A stretch of 64,000 bases of DNA. Origin: Acheta domesticus (taxonomy: Eukaryota > Arthropoda > Insecta > Orthoptera > Gryllidae). The stretch spans positions 97,012,141 to 97,076,140 of the forward strand of contig JAHLJT010002630.1 of the NCBI GenBank assembly GCA_031308135.1. The letters are read 5' to 3'. Within the stretch, counting starts at the first letter, position 1; every line of letters begins with the position of its first letter. Below the pieces are notes generated by a model, which was given only the letters and a program-made list of their open reading frames with translations, was not told where the DNA came from and made no database searches. Of this stretch, positions 20,700 through 33,600 are shown in pieces. The position numbers were made by a program, and so were the translations under genes.

Positions 20700-22594
20700 A
20701 TTTACACTGCTACATGTTTGTACCTACAGACTGTCTTCTGTCTATACTCAAATTGTAACTTTGTCAGTTCCTTCTGCAGTTTGGCACTGTGTGATGGTTT
20801 TGAAAAGACTTGAGATGGTTGCGATATATTTGGGTTCACCAGATTCTGATGAGTAGCACTCCATGCATGACTTCAGAGAGCTTTTTTACCCATATTGCTT
20901 AATTCACAAGTTTTCTGACAAAAATTACTGTGTGCTTGATATAATCTGTTGTTTCCCCTCTCTATCCATTCCACAGAAGCAGGAAATGAATTTGGGTCTA
21001 GCCATCTGAGATTAAATTGAGTATGTTTGGGAGACTGCAAAAACTTCACAACTTCTGACTTTTTATGCAAAAGCTTCACAACTTCTATATAACCCAAGTG
21101 ATTACTTGCTTATAACCCCTTTTTTGCAAACTAAAACAATTCAGAAGAATCAGTTTTCAGTGTGACTTTCTTAATCATTTACTCAGTGGCATACGACAAG
21201 GTCCCGCAATCGGAATAATGTCATATTTATAACTTCAAAACTTCTAAGGCACAGTGACATTTCACTAAGCATGTTGAATTTCATGACAAGGCTGCAACCG
21301 ACATGAAAAACATCTTTGAGTCTGTACAATGCATTTTATTCCAAATTATTTTTTTGCCGTAACTACATTAAAAGAATGCCCTTGTTTACGCTACTTGTTC
21401 TTTCCAATTGTTCACCAATTACACAAGGTCTGAGACGTCTCAAAGTATAGCAGGCCTATGAATAGAAGTCGTACTGATAACTCTGATTCAGCCAAAAAGT
21501 CAATGCATTTTCTATCAATCAAACCTCGATATAATCACAGTAAGAAGCCAAAAACACCAACATCGAGGTCCCCATCAGTTCCCTGATTTTCCCTCACCTT
21601 TGACAACTTTTTATCGAATTCCATCAAAATTCCAAACCATTTTCCAGGAAAATCAAAATACATGACTTTCCCTGATTTTCCAGACATGTGGAGACCCTGA
21701 ATCTAAAACGTTGAGTGTTTAATATTAGAATTTTGTGCAAAATTTATTGTTTTGTATTCTCTGTATACTCTCTCTGGTTATTACTAGTTTTCTCAAAATG
21801 AACTCTTTTGTTTATTAACACCTTTCCATGAAATCACCACACTTCGTTTCTTTCATTGTTCCTTTTTTAAAAATATCCTGCTGCCAACTCATGTGAATTT
21901 CTGGAAGCAGACCTTCGGTACACTTGAAATGTTCTGCACTTGAAGTTCAGTTGTGAACTACTGGTGAAATATAGAAATTTACGAGTAACATATGGAATTC
22001 AAAATGATACACCTTGTCTCACTAACCTTAGAAACTTCCCACCACTTGTCTAATCCCTGTTTGTAACATGGTTTGTAACCGTTTGTAACAGTTATTCCTT
22101 GACACAAACTATCTCACATACCCTAGCCACCTTTCCTTGGCTAATGTGCACTTCATCCTGCTGAAGTTGGGAATATGCTTCAAGCTGTTCCTACTTCAGT
22201 GACTATCCATTCTTTTTGGATAATGTGAACATTAAACAGTAAATTCATAAATTAGACAATTCAGCCATTAGCTGTAACTGTATTTTACAACTTATGTATA
22301 CAAGCTGAAGCTTATTACATATATTTGACTATGTATACACTTTCTGACTTTTATGATCATAGATGTTCGTATCCCTGACTTCCAATATTAATTACTTCTC
22401 TTGAGTCTGACTGACTGAAGTCTTGCTATTAAAAATGTTCCAAAACAGACATTATACTTTCAGTACTTTATACATCCCATTTGACACATCAAAAATTTGA
22501 AAACTTATTTAGACAAAAAAGATTCAATTCATCTGTTTAGTTAAGACAGATTACGTGAAACTGGAAATACTGCAGAGATAATTAGCTTACGTAC
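20700..22594. other. Intronic AT-rich DNA, nothing recognised
   Basis: No exon, terminal repeat or RNA signal could be supported. It lies in the inferred intron between exons C and D of the BTB gene. Confidence 0.4.
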
Positions 22595-23039
22595 TTGAAT
22601 GTTGGTTCAAATCTTGATCTCCAAATACAAAAGATGCTCCTACATCCATTTCACTTAAAAAGTCATCGGACAAGGTTACATTTCTTTTTATGTTTTCCGA
22701 TCTCTTATTCACAGTCTCCGAAAATGCAGGAAATAAAGGTTCTTCTTTTACGATTATTTCTGCATCTTCAGACACCTCATGATGTCCTACTGGTGTCTGT
22801 GGTGTGATCACAGGCTCTCTCTGCATTTTATCACTTAAGGAATTAAACGCCTCAAAGCGGACAGAAGAGTTTGTGTGCACAGTGTCTAAGTCTGAATAGT
22901 CAGGGAATTGTTGAAATGATTTCTCAGGGATGTTCTTCTGGCTAGCACTATTGCATTGAACTTCACAGATGTCTTCGTTATTCTCAGATGGTCCATAAGG
23001 ATCATTTCTTGCTGTATTTCTGGAAACCCTTTTTATTTT
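22595..23039 (-). CDS. BTB-ZF gene, exon C (linker)
   Basis: An open exon after the acceptor GCTGCTTTCAG, encoding about 148 residues rich in Ser, Asn and acidic residues. It contains the segment IIVKEEPLFPAF, whose VKEE fits a sumoylation consensus (psi-K-x-E) common in BTB-ZF regulators. It joins exon B in phase 0. The donor GTACGT at 22594 leaves one base, which fits exon D. An alternative donor, GTAAGC at 22590, would leave two bases and break the frame with exon D. The region is probably unstructured and links the BTB domain to DNA-binding fingers. Confidence 0.65.
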
Positions 23040-23120
23040 CTGAAAGCAGCCAAACATTCATTAATGACATTTTTTGAAGTCAGCGGTCAAAAATATGAAA
23101 TAGATCATTACTTTACGTAC

Positions 23121-23312
23121 ATCATCCTGTGTAAAAGCATTTAGGCCCTTGATCTGTAGGGATTGAGCAAGAGTCAGAAATGGTTTCAAGTTGCCTTCTG
23201 GAATCTGGGCCTCCCCTCGGTACACAAAATCAATAACTGCTTTCAGTGTTTCAAATGATGCATCTAAGAGGATGACAAATGGATGCTTTCCAGTCTCCTC
23301 ACAAAACAGCAT
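23121..23312 (-). CDS. BTB-ZF gene, exon B (second half of BTB domain)
   Basis: After the acceptor TTCTTACAG the frame reads MLFCEE.GKHPFVIL, DASFETLKAVIDFVYRGE and LAQSLQIKGLNAFTQDD. This is the classic C-terminal half of an insect BTB/POZ domain, with the FVYRGE and LQIKGL motifs of the lola/tramtrack group. The exon is 64 codons, phase 0 at both ends; the donor is GTACGT at 23120. BTB domains mediate dimerisation and recruitment of co-repressors in the nucleus. Confidence 0.85.
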
Positions 23313-23689
23313 CTGTAAGAACATCACACAAGGAGTCTATGTACATGACATTACAATACAAATTACAATAAGAAATGTTGCTTGTGATGCTGATATAGCT
23401 TAATAATCATGCCCTTTAATAGCTAAACTTTCTTCATTAGCATCTAGAATGCACTTTTGAACTTTATAATTTTAAAAATCTGAAATTAATATCTTAATAG
23501 CCAAGATTTACAGAAAGTAAAAAAGAAAACAATGGAGGTATAAAAATGAAACAAATTATTTCAGATAAACTACAACACAATTATTTATTTCCATCCTTTT
23601 TTTCAGGTAATTAAAAACCAGTGCAGAACCATTCACTATTATATTTATTAAAGTTTATATTGTTGGCCAACTTGATGTATTAGTCATTA

Positions 23690-23995
23690 AATAAATAAAT
23701 ATATGACTCCCTTTTTTCTCCGTTTGCTTAATTTATAAAAATATTGAGAAATTTTCACATTATTTATTTTTATTTAGATTCTTAAAAAGCAATGTTTCGG
23801 CAATTATTGTATTGTCATGATCAGGCTCTGATGTGTTCCAGTTTAATTGCTGTGAAAGTATTAAATTTCAGAACCTAATGATGACAATCGAGTAATTGTT
23901 AAAATATTGCTTCTTAAGAATTTAATTAAAAATAAATAATGTGAAAATTTCTCGATATCTTTGTAAATTAAGCCAATGAAGGAAAGGGGATCATG
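23690..23995. mobile_element. Palindromic MITE-like inverted repeat
   Basis: The two halves are imperfect reverse complements: GCTTAATTTATAAAAATATT...GAGAAATTTTCACATTATTT on the left matches AATAATGTGAAAATTTCTCG...TTGTAAATTAAGCC on the right. It lies in the intron between exons A and B. No ORF, and the target duplication is not certain. Confidence 0.6.
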
Positions 23996-23999
23996 TATT

Positions 24000-26580
24000 T
24001 ATTTATTATCTTTATTCCTTATGTAGCTCTATTGTGAGTTTGAAATTTCCAACACCCCGACTTTTGCCAGTTTCTTAGAACTAACAATTTTAATTATGCA
24101 GCTAATTGTCTATTTTTCTAAATATTAACCTTCATTAACTTTTCAAGACCAAAAAATAAACTTTATAGCATACTACTTTAGTAAATTTTACACAACATAT
24201 GAACTTTCAAAGAAAGACTGCATTTTGAATAACAGAATCACATGAAATAAAAATTACAAATCAATGCAAAGAAAACAAAAACAATAAGATTTTTAATTTT
24301 TAATACAATCTCTGCAAGTGATTTGAATTTGTGAATAAAAATTAATTTTCAAAACTAAACAGCAAAATAAATTTTGAAATTTTTAATAATAATTACTTTT
24401 ATAGAACTTAAGTCTTTAAAGAACCCTTCATTATTAATTAAATACTTTTTTAAGGTGCAACAGAACAATTCCCTAACGCTTTCCAGGGACTGGAGGAACT
24501 ACCTTCATTTCCTGGTTTTCCAGGTGTGCATCAGGCTAGTAATAATACACAATACGAATCTGCCTTTCCAGAACAGAGTCAGTGATTTGAAACATTGTAA
24601 ACATAAAACTTTCATCATTCTATTAAATACTGTCTCATTGTAGAGCTACAATGGAGCAAAATGCCACAACTTCCATCTACATGGCAGGTCTAGAAGAAAG
24701 TGTTGACACACAAAGATGATGTTACAATCAAATGATTCCACTTACTTATTCAAACATGAAGAGAAAATAGGTTCATATAAGTATTAAGATTGAAAAAAAT
24801 GTAAAAGGAAGACATTTTATATTAGCTTTCGTCAGCATACACTTCTAAAATTATTACCAAGTTAACATCAGTTATAACTAAAGACCAGATTCTCGTGCAA
24901 CTGCATCTTTTCTTTGCTAATTCGAAATTGTATGGAACCTAGACAGAAATTTGAATCATGAAACAGATGTCATTCTAGTACTTGCTTTATTTTGCACGAA
25001 ATTGCATGTTTAGGGGGTTACTGCACGAAATTGAATGTTTTAGGTAATGCTGCCAGAAAATGGCACATTTTGGGATTTTACTGGACCAATTTACACGATT
25101 CGTAGTTTTATTGCATAAAATATAATTTTTATATTATCGACTTGTTTCAATTTAATTCTTTTTTATTTTATTTAAGAAAAAGGTTTTTATGGCGTAACCC
25201 AAGAGTACACTTGGGGTGTCTGTGAAACCCGAGAGCCATTTAATACGTATCAATTCTGCATTTTGTAGCCCTATGAACTGAGCGTGTATAAATTTCCAAG
25301 GGCCTACAGTCTCATTAAAATTTCTAAGTTATTGAAGCAGAGATATGCTGTGTTCCACCAACTAGGTGGAACTTCCTTGCAGTCGCTTAGCTAACGCAAT
25401 GTCCGGGGTCTATCTTCCCAATCGGACACCACTGTATATCCGATTTGACAGTCTTTGTTTAACTTGTCAATAAGAGACTTCATGACCAAGTCACATATTC
25501 ATGACCATATGTCCAGACGCGAAGCATACTGGCAATCACACTGGGTTTCAAATTCATCTAATTTCTTAGAACACACTTTGCCCTGCAAAGTACAAGAGAG
25601 ATTGAATTCAGTTTTTGATCACTTTTGGCTGCGTGCATAAAGCTAGGCACACAAATGTAAATGTAGAACGAAGGTTTTCCCATCTGAAACATACTACATT
25701 AGTTGATGAAAGATATAATAATTTCTTAAAAAATAATTTGGAAATATACACAATGCAAATTATCAAGAAAACAATTAAGGATATTTCTTCGTGATTTAAT
25801 TATTTTTTTATTTCTGAAGGTATATTTGTTTTTTTCAATTTTTTAAAATTTTTATGCTAATTTAATTTTGTATGCGATTAATATATAAGATCTCAAATAT
25901 GGTTTGTTTAAACAATATTTACGAACTTAATTATATTAAAAACACTCAAATCAAATTTCATTCAGCTTAAATGTCACATCAAAATACAAATTATGATGAT
26001 AAGTGGATTAATTGGGTTTTTAGATCATGTAACACCATTTCACAAACTGTTGATCTTTTAATTGCATGTTTTGATGTTATTTACTGCACGAATATCCAGT
26101 CTTTAGTTATAACACTGATTAAATCAAGTCACTATTTCCCTATATTTTGCAACTAAAACCATGCACACAAATATTTCAAAACTAATTTTTTATTACATAA
26201 TTTACAAAAGTCTTTGTACCCAGCTTTGTGTGAATCTCAGTAAGTGTTGTCTGTAAATACATAAAATAAATGTTGGTAGTTGCAGCAAGATAGGACAAAA
26301 GCCTAGGTTGAAAAATTTTGCTCTAATATCTATAACTTATCACTTGAGAACAGTACATTAATACAATGTTTTTAGCCAGTTGAGTTTGGATTGACTTGAT
26401 AATGTACATACAAAAAATTGAAATAAGTGTAAGGATTGAACTATACACACGTGTCAATACATGGTTTACTCAGCATACATTTTCAGCAAGAATTAGTGTT
26501 TAAAAAAGAAATAAATTTTATCTTTGCACAAATACCAATAGCCTAGAAGAAAGCAGTTTGATACCACAAGGCAATATTAT
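24000..26580. other. Intronic AT-rich DNA, nothing recognised
   Basis: This part of the intron between BTB exons A and B has no supportable coding or mobile feature. Short open stretches look random. Confidence 0.4.
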
Positions 26581-26666
26581 ACTTAAAATTTACTTACAGC
26601 AAAGTCAAGGTAAAATGAAAGTGTAGTAGAGAAAAATACATACAAAGCAATTTTCACTTCACTTAC

Positions 26667-26837
26667 ATGAAAGTATGGACTGCAAGCAGATAAAACCAGC
26701 CTATGAGCTTTTAGGCTCCGACCCTCAGCAGATAGAGTGCAATCCACCAAAAAATTGTTTGCCAACAAACTTTTGTACACTGTAGCAAGTTCACTGGTGT
26801 GGTCTTTCCAGCACACAGATAATACAGGTCCTGCCAT
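26667..26837 (-). CDS. BTB-ZF gene, exon A (start and first half of BTB domain)
   Basis: The ATG at 26837 starts [20 protein letters not shown], continuing through [19 protein letters not shown] to VLSACSPYF. This is the N-terminal half of a BTB domain, with the [13 protein letters not shown] and [12 protein letters not shown] motifs characteristic of insect BTB-ZF proteins. The donor GTAAGT at 26666 gives a phase-0 join to exon B, rebuilding SPYFHMLFCEE. An acceptor GATGCATTTCAG ends at 26849, so 11 bp of 5'UTR lie in this exon and a further upstream non-coding exon is expected. Confidence 0.88.
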
Positions 26838-26848
26838 GTTAGGAAGCC

Positions 26849-28640
26849 CTGAAATGCATCAAATTTTTAATTTTTATGCAGCAATGGTGATTAAGTAAAT
26901 TGGTGGACCTCTCTCTTAACAAGAGTTAGTACTGAAACGACAAGACGAATAAATTATCAGAGTATATTTTATTTCATTCGATGGCATTTTGCACAAACTG
27001 CTGGACCTGAATCATAAGATTGAACTCATTGTGGCATAACATATAAATTATATACTCAGAATATACTGCAATGTACAATTGTTTGTACACTGCAAAAAGT
27101 ACATTGAGAAACATAAAAAATAACTGTAAAGAACAAAAGTAAATAGGTACATGCACATGTGTATGTATATACATGAGTATACTGCAAGTAAATTAAGGGT
27201 AGACCAAAAATTGAGAAGTTAAATTCTAGAAGTATTACACGAAATAAAAATTCTGAAAGAAATGTAGAATCAAAGATGATTGCCCATACTGATCCCAGAA
27301 CAAGTTTATTGTCCCTTAACCCTTCAATGCAGTGACTAGATGGGGAGAGGTAGCATTTCAACATGAGAGAAGAGAAGGAGAGTATGTCCACCAGCACAGT
27401 AGGAGGTAGCCAGCTTAGTGCACCATTGTGACAACCTCCCATTTCCGCATATCCTGCCACACAGAGGAAAGTTTCCGACTTCTAGATACGCCCCCCTTCG
27501 AAAAGGGGTGGACCATGTGCTACCTGAAGTTGGCATACGGCACTGAAGTATTAAAAATTATGGATGAAAATATATGTCAGTTTTAGACACTATTACATAA
27601 CATCACACCGCATTGGGCTTCCTTTACATAAATTGTTGTGAAACTCGGAATTTTATTATGTTACATTAAAAATGTTTTGCTGCACATAATGCTTTTTATT
27701 GTGAAGATGAATTTTTCTTTCTTGTACAAAAAATCTTTGAAGAACTGTTCCTTTAATTTCCTTCTCGAAAGGCTTCCAACTCACTGTCAGAGAGATGATA
27801 AAAGTTCATTACATAAAAATTATGGCAAATTATGGAATAAAGTGTTTCAAAAACAGTATTGCCAATTACTCCCTGGAAATGGGAACAAAAAATTCATTAC
27901 TTGTCCTTTATTAGACGTTTCACCAATGTACTTCCCCATTTTGTGCTAACCAAAAAATACTTTCTGGCATGATTTTCATTAACATAGTTTAGTAGCATAT
28001 AAGTTTTACCTGATGGTCCCACCCTGGTTTTACTGAACAAGTATATTTTCGAAATGTCAATACCTCCTGTCTATAACTTTACCAATTATTCAAGTCTGAC
28101 TGAATGAAATTGAGAATTTTTGGATCAGTCAAGCAGCCACTCTTTATGGCAGCCGTTCATTCTTTGGTCAAAGGCACAACCCTATAAGGATTTTTATCAA
28201 ATACTGATCCCATCCACGCTATCATAAACACATGAATCAATTAATGCACTAACACCCAGGAATGCCTAGTCTTCCATGCTTGATTGCAAAAGATTCAACC
28301 AGCTTATTAAAATTTTCACTATGAAGATACAATTTTACACATTTTTTCTACAGGCACAAATGAAGAATCAAGATAGAAATTTAATTACATGAAGTTTAAA
28401 CAAATGTTACCTTTTTAATTTTGCTATATATTTTGACAAAAAAAAAATCTAAATAATCTGCAGACTAAAAAACAAGATTGCATGAACAAGCACAACACTA
28501 CAACATGACTTTTCAAACTGTTGGAGAGTACAGAAAATATCTGGAAATAATCTATGTCAAAATTCACTCAAAAATTGAGAGGTACTTACAAGAGTTTTAA
28601 TGGCTATTACTTATAATACTCTGATTCCTTGTAGATTCAC
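26849..28640. other. Upstream/intronic DNA of BTB gene, nothing recognised
   Basis: It may hold the promoter or a non-coding first exon of the BTB gene. No specific signal could be supported. Confidence 0.35.
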
Positions 28641-28667
28641 GAACATCAAAACTCCGAAATCAAAACA

Positions 28668-28858
28668 ATGTATTGTCTTACCGGTCTTGCCGGTAGAAGT
28701 CGCATGATCGCACGCACTGCTTCATACGGTCGCGATCGTGCGAAGCCTAGCGGAATGACTGAGGAAGACGCGAGATGCCGTGACATATTCCATCGCGAAG
28801 ATGGGATTTGAGTGGCCTTGAGGGTCGCTCTTAGAAAAATCGCAGTATATTTCGCAGA
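28668..28858. mobile_element. Palindromic MITE, copy B (left arm damaged)
   Basis: The right arm reads CTAGCGGAATGACTGAGG, ATGCCGTGACATATTCCATC and GGCCTTGAGGGTCGC...AAAAATCGC (subtype-2 end). The left arm keeps only CCGGTAGAAGTCGCATGATC. Confidence 0.65.
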
Positions 28859-29165
28859 GCGCTCGCTCAATGCTGTCCTCAGACGGCTAACTCGTCCAAC
28901 TATTATAAAGCATGGTGGAGGCATGACGTTTTCATACCCTTGACCAATCCAAGTCGTTCAATTAAATTGTGCGGTGGTTTTGAATGTACCGACCTTTTCG
29001 TCGGGTGGACTATTTATATTAGGATGCTGTAGAAAATTCAGGGTATACTGCCATCTTAGTGGCGTAGGATAAAATTCTAATACAATTGTACATTTTTTTC
29101 ACAATTTTAATACAATTAAATCAAGAAAGCAAACATTAAACTAATTACCTTGAGGGTGTAATGCA

Positions 29166-29942
29166 CAGTGGCGTAGCGTGACTCGCACGTTTGGGGATGC
29201 TCAACAAAAACACACAATGTCACTACCACTTCATCTAACAGGCGAACGCAACACAAGGCAGATACATTGGAACTACTTCCACGATCTCGATTGCTTACGA
29301 CGGTGTAGGCGCTTCCTACAAAATTCTCATAGTAGTCAGGACTGCCGATGTCTTGAAAGTAAATTATACAATGGCTTAGCTTTTTTAATTCTTATACGCG
29401 AATGGCAATGATTCCACTTATTAATTTATACATTGCAGACTAAAATAATATGTAATCTAGGGGTAAATCAATTTCTTGGATATTAATTAAGGAATAGGAG
29501 ACGGGCACTATTTCTACAGTTTGTGCCCATGATCAAGCGGGACTCCCGAGTGAGAGAGAAAGAGATAATTTACTGACCGCCTGAAGTGTGCTGCGCTCTC
29601 GAGCACAAACGAGCTTCTTTCCGCAGTGGATGCTAGCGTAAAGCGATCGGTTTTCTCTTGGCCAGGGGTGAAGAGCGGAGAGGGGAACCTCTCCATCAGC
29701 GCATGCGTCATTGCTCGTCGCAAACTCGCGGCAGACGCTAGAAGCATTTTAGCTTCCAAGCAATCACAGGCCAGCTTCAACAACCCGCCGAATTCAATAA
29801 TAGGAAATGAATTTAAAATTAATACAAAACGTTTCGCTCAACGGACCACTTGTCCGATTATCAATACAGTATTTAGGGTTCTTTATTAATATTATATACG
29901 GAGGTGCTCAGCATCTCAGCGTCACCTGACGCTACGCTACTG
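29166..29942. mobile_element. Non-autonomous hAT element (777 bp)
   Basis: The termini are CAGTGGCGTAGCGT and ACGCTACGCTACTG. A perfect 8-bp duplication, GTAATGCA, flanks it at 29158-29165 and 29943-29950. The CAGTGGCGTAG-type end and 8-bp duplication are diagnostic for hAT elements. Inside is a GC-richer core (about 29514-29790) but no transposase gene. Confidence 0.88.
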
Positions 29943-29950
29943 GTAATGCA

Positions 29951-30663
29951 GCAAATTAACAGTAAATCAACAAAATTCCATTCTATCTTCATTCAAAATT
30001 GAAGCAAAATTGAAGAATTATTTCAATAAAAACCTTCACGAAATGGCATAGTTATAATTATCTTTTAGGTACTTCAAATTTTCATAGGAGCAACATTTAA
30101 TATAAATCTTTTTTATTTATTTCTTCCTGTTCGACAAGAATGTCTTTCAGGGTTTTTGACATTACAAATTGACATCGCTGAAGATTTGGATCTCACAGGT
30201 AACCTGAGATAGGGATTATTCACAAAATTACGTTAAAATATATATTCTATTAGGCTAAATTTTTGCAATTAGATGTTTTTGTTAAAGATTTTTGGGGAAT
30301 GAGGGAGGGATGTAATGTTATGTGCTTTAGGGGGAATGGAATTTATCTTTCGGAAATCTTGAATGTATTCGTCTAGGAAATTGGTATGTTTGGACGAGAT
30401 TAAACGTGTGTATTTGTTGTAAATCATCTAAGGAGATGAAGAATTTCTGACTGTGATAAATTTTGAAGTGTGAATAGTATCGATTTTTAATTCATTGTGT
30501 AATAGTGTGTTAGGAATGTACCAAGAGGCATGCAAAAGTTTACGGATGAACTTATTTTGAAGTAACTGAATTTTATTAATTTGAGATTTGGCTGCATTGG
30601 ACCAGATCGGACAAACATAGTATTGGGCGAAAATTAAAATCCAAAAAGATAATGCCCTTATCG
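29951..30663. other. AT-rich spacer, nothing recognised
   Basis: No gene or clear repeat end was seen. Confidence 0.35.
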
Positions 30664-33600
30664 CACAGAAACTAGTGGTGCTACAGAATCACTCAGACTT
30701 TCCCGTATTATTTCTCTATTTGCTTGGGTCTGGGTTAGCTATTCGGAATTGCCACACACTCGTGCCAGCTGCCATGGCGTAAGTATAATATATTCTTACT
30801 CCATGCCAGCTGCCACCTATCACCGTCCAAAGTCGATTGTTTTGACATTTTCTTAATTTTTCGGTTTCCTAATGGTAGAACAGAAATATTAATTTTAAAA
30901 TATTAAAGAACAGAAAAACATCGTCCTAAATGGAAATTTTCTTCGAAAAATGTCACGCCGTCAATGTAATTTTTTGGAAAGATCTTTCTCACCTTTAATA
31001 TGCACATTTCCAGCAATTTGTAAGCACTATTGTATTTGAGTAGTGTAAGTGCTGGAAATTACTTCAAATTAAGTTTTTGGAAAACTCAAACATTTTCTGT
31101 AAAAAAAAGCTTCAAATTTCGCACTTTTAGTAGTGCTTAAACGCCATTTTCTTAAAAACTGCTAAAAATGTTTCAAATAAAATAGCCATTTCGGTCGAGG
31201 TTTTAATGTTTTTTAATATTCTAAAATTAATATTTCGTTCTACCACTAGGAAAGCGAAAAATTAAGAAAATATAAAAAAAATGTAGTGTGAGCGGCAACA
31301 GATGGCAGCTGGCATGAGTATGTAGCTACTAAGAATAGCTAGCCGAGACCTATGGAAATAGAAAACTAATACGGGTAAGCCTGTGTCATTCTGTAGCACC
31401 AATAGTTTTATCCGATGTGTAGTTTCCGAGATATTTGCTCCGATAGATTAAAACGGCCAACCTGTATATTTCATTAATTTCAAGCAGAAATTTCGAAGAC
31501 TACTAACATTTCAAACAAATGACCTTTTTTAATGAATTGATTTTTACTTTCCCGTATACGTATATATACGGAGTAATAGGGGAAAGTTATATAATGCTCC
31601 GGAAAATCGATTTCGAGTTTTCAACGGAAATCTACGTTTTGGGGTTCTCTGATACAGAAAAAGTGGTTATTTTTAAAACATCCTTCCATCTGTCTGTCCG
31701 GTGAATGTGAACAACACTAGCGCCTAAACTATGAGTACGATTTTTTCCAAATTGAAGAAACCTCTGCCTATCTGCCCTAAATCAACGTTCTGCGATTTTG
31801 AAAAACATTCATTCATTTTTGGAGCTACTTTATAGGAAGACCCAAGGACATTGTCAAAATTTTCTCAAAAATTGCTCCAAAATATTTCTTTGAATTTCTC
31901 GTAAGAATAGAGTAAAATACACTTATTATAGTGGCATGCGTCCGATTTTCACGGTTAACTCTGAATTTTCGATAATTGCAAAACATTGAATTTTATTCAG
32001 CTTCTTTCTCCAACTACAAAATTGCAGATAGAGATGTTTTCTTCAAATAAAATTTTTCTACATGAGTTCTATCTTTAAGACGATGTAAACTTTTTTGAAA
32101 ATTTTAGTGGTTTTCAAGTAATATTGCGTGCAATATATGCAATTTTTAAAAAAATAGAAAAACAAGATATTCTCAAAAACGGCTCCAATTTTTTTCTTTT
32201 GGTAGGGATAGTGCCGATTATCCTCTATGAGATGACATAAACGCCATATTGTTCTTTTCTTTTGTCTTTTCAAGAATTACAAAAATTTAATTTTTTTTAT
32301 TTGTTTCTCACGTCGTTAACATTTACATTGGTAGCAATCTGTTTACATTTGTTTACACATTACGAGTACATGTGCGTTAAATAATATCAAGTAAAGTTTC
32401 TCGAGAACTCAACCACTTTTTGTGAAAACTAGCTCAAAATTCCATATTTGTAGAAAATCTCAGACGCCATTTTCACATAAATAGCTCCAAATGTTTTCTT
32501 CAAACTTTTCGAACGGATAGAACTGATTGCACTCCTTAATACGACAGAAAGTTAATTTTGAGGAATTTTTCTTTTTTTATAAATTACAGATATGAAATTT
32601 TTTACTTTCCCGTAGACGTACGTATATACGGACTAATATATGTAGTTTAGGGAAAGTTATGTAATGCTGCGCGAAAAAAGGAGGATTTTCGACAGAAAAA
32701 AATTCATATCGGGACCCTGATAACGAAAAAGTGGATAAAACGAGTTGCTAAATTAAGAAAAAAAACAACCTAACACGTGGTGTAGCCAGAAACCCACTTT
32801 TGTGGGTTCATGATACCGAAAACCCAATTGGAAGCAAAAAGCCTGTCCGTCCGTCCGTCCGTCTGTTCGTCCGTCTGTGAACACTGCTAGCGCCTAAAAA
32901 ATACGTAGGATTTTTTTCAAATTGAAGAGCTCGAGTCGAAATTTTGAGATTTTGAAAAATATTCTATAAAATTTGGTTTTTTTTTATATGAAACTCCCCG
33001 GACATTTTCAAAATTTTCTCAAAAACAGCTCCACATTTTTTCTTTAAATTTCTTGTAAGAATAGTGTAAAATACACGTATTAAGGTGGCATAGGTCCAAT
33101 TTTCACGGATAACTGAATTTTCGAAAATTGCAAAAGTTGAAATTTTTTCGGCGTCTTCCTACAACTAAAAAATTGAAGATAGAATTTTTTCCTTCAAATA
33201 TAATTTGTCCTCCAAAGTGAGTTCTTCATGAAGGTCACGTACTTTAAAAAAAGAATTAGTAGTTTTATGGCAATATTACATGCAATATGGACAATTGAAA
33301 AACAATTGCACGAATCTACTTTTTTTAAGATCTCTCACGCCCTTTATACGCACATTACCAGCAATTTATGAACGCTACTGTATTTGTGAGTGTATGTGCT
33401 TCAAATGATTTTCAATGAAGTTTTTCGAAAACTCAAATATTTTCTGTGAAAAAAGAGCTTCAATTTTCGCGTTTACAGTAACGCTTAAACGCCATTTTCT
33501 TAAAAACGACTTTAAATTTTTCAAAGAAAATTTCCATTTAAGTTTTGTACTGTTCTTTAATATTCTAAAACTAATATTTTCGTTCTATCATTAGGAAACC

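Larger units (their letters stand above)
637..26848 (-). other. Inferred BTB-zinc finger gene with alternative 3' finger exons
   Basis: This span groups exons that fit together as one minus-strand gene. The order is exon A (26837-26667) and exon B (23312-23121), which make the BTB domain, then linker exons C (23039-22595) and D (14919-14647), then either the finger exon at 7645-6921 or the one at 1696-637. Exons C and D end in phase 1 and both finger exons start in phase 1 right after a consensus AG, so either join keeps the frame. The lengths give about 601 residues with the near finger exon and about 690 with the far one as it stands. BTB-ZF proteins such as Drosophila Lola and Tramtrack are nuclear transcription regulators that share a 5' BTB part and swap finger exons. 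The exons themselves are seen; joining D to the finger exons across 7-13 kb is inference. The introns hold a complete Harbinger transposon and many relics. Confidence 0.5.

Noticed and set aside
25455..25700. Possible transposase fragment (YWQSHWVSNSSNF)
   Set aside because: Too short, no motif order, and no second block.
27336..27536. ORF with CGRICGNGRLSQWC considered as an upstream exon of the BTB gene
   Set aside because: No splice junction links it to exon A and no domain is recognisable.
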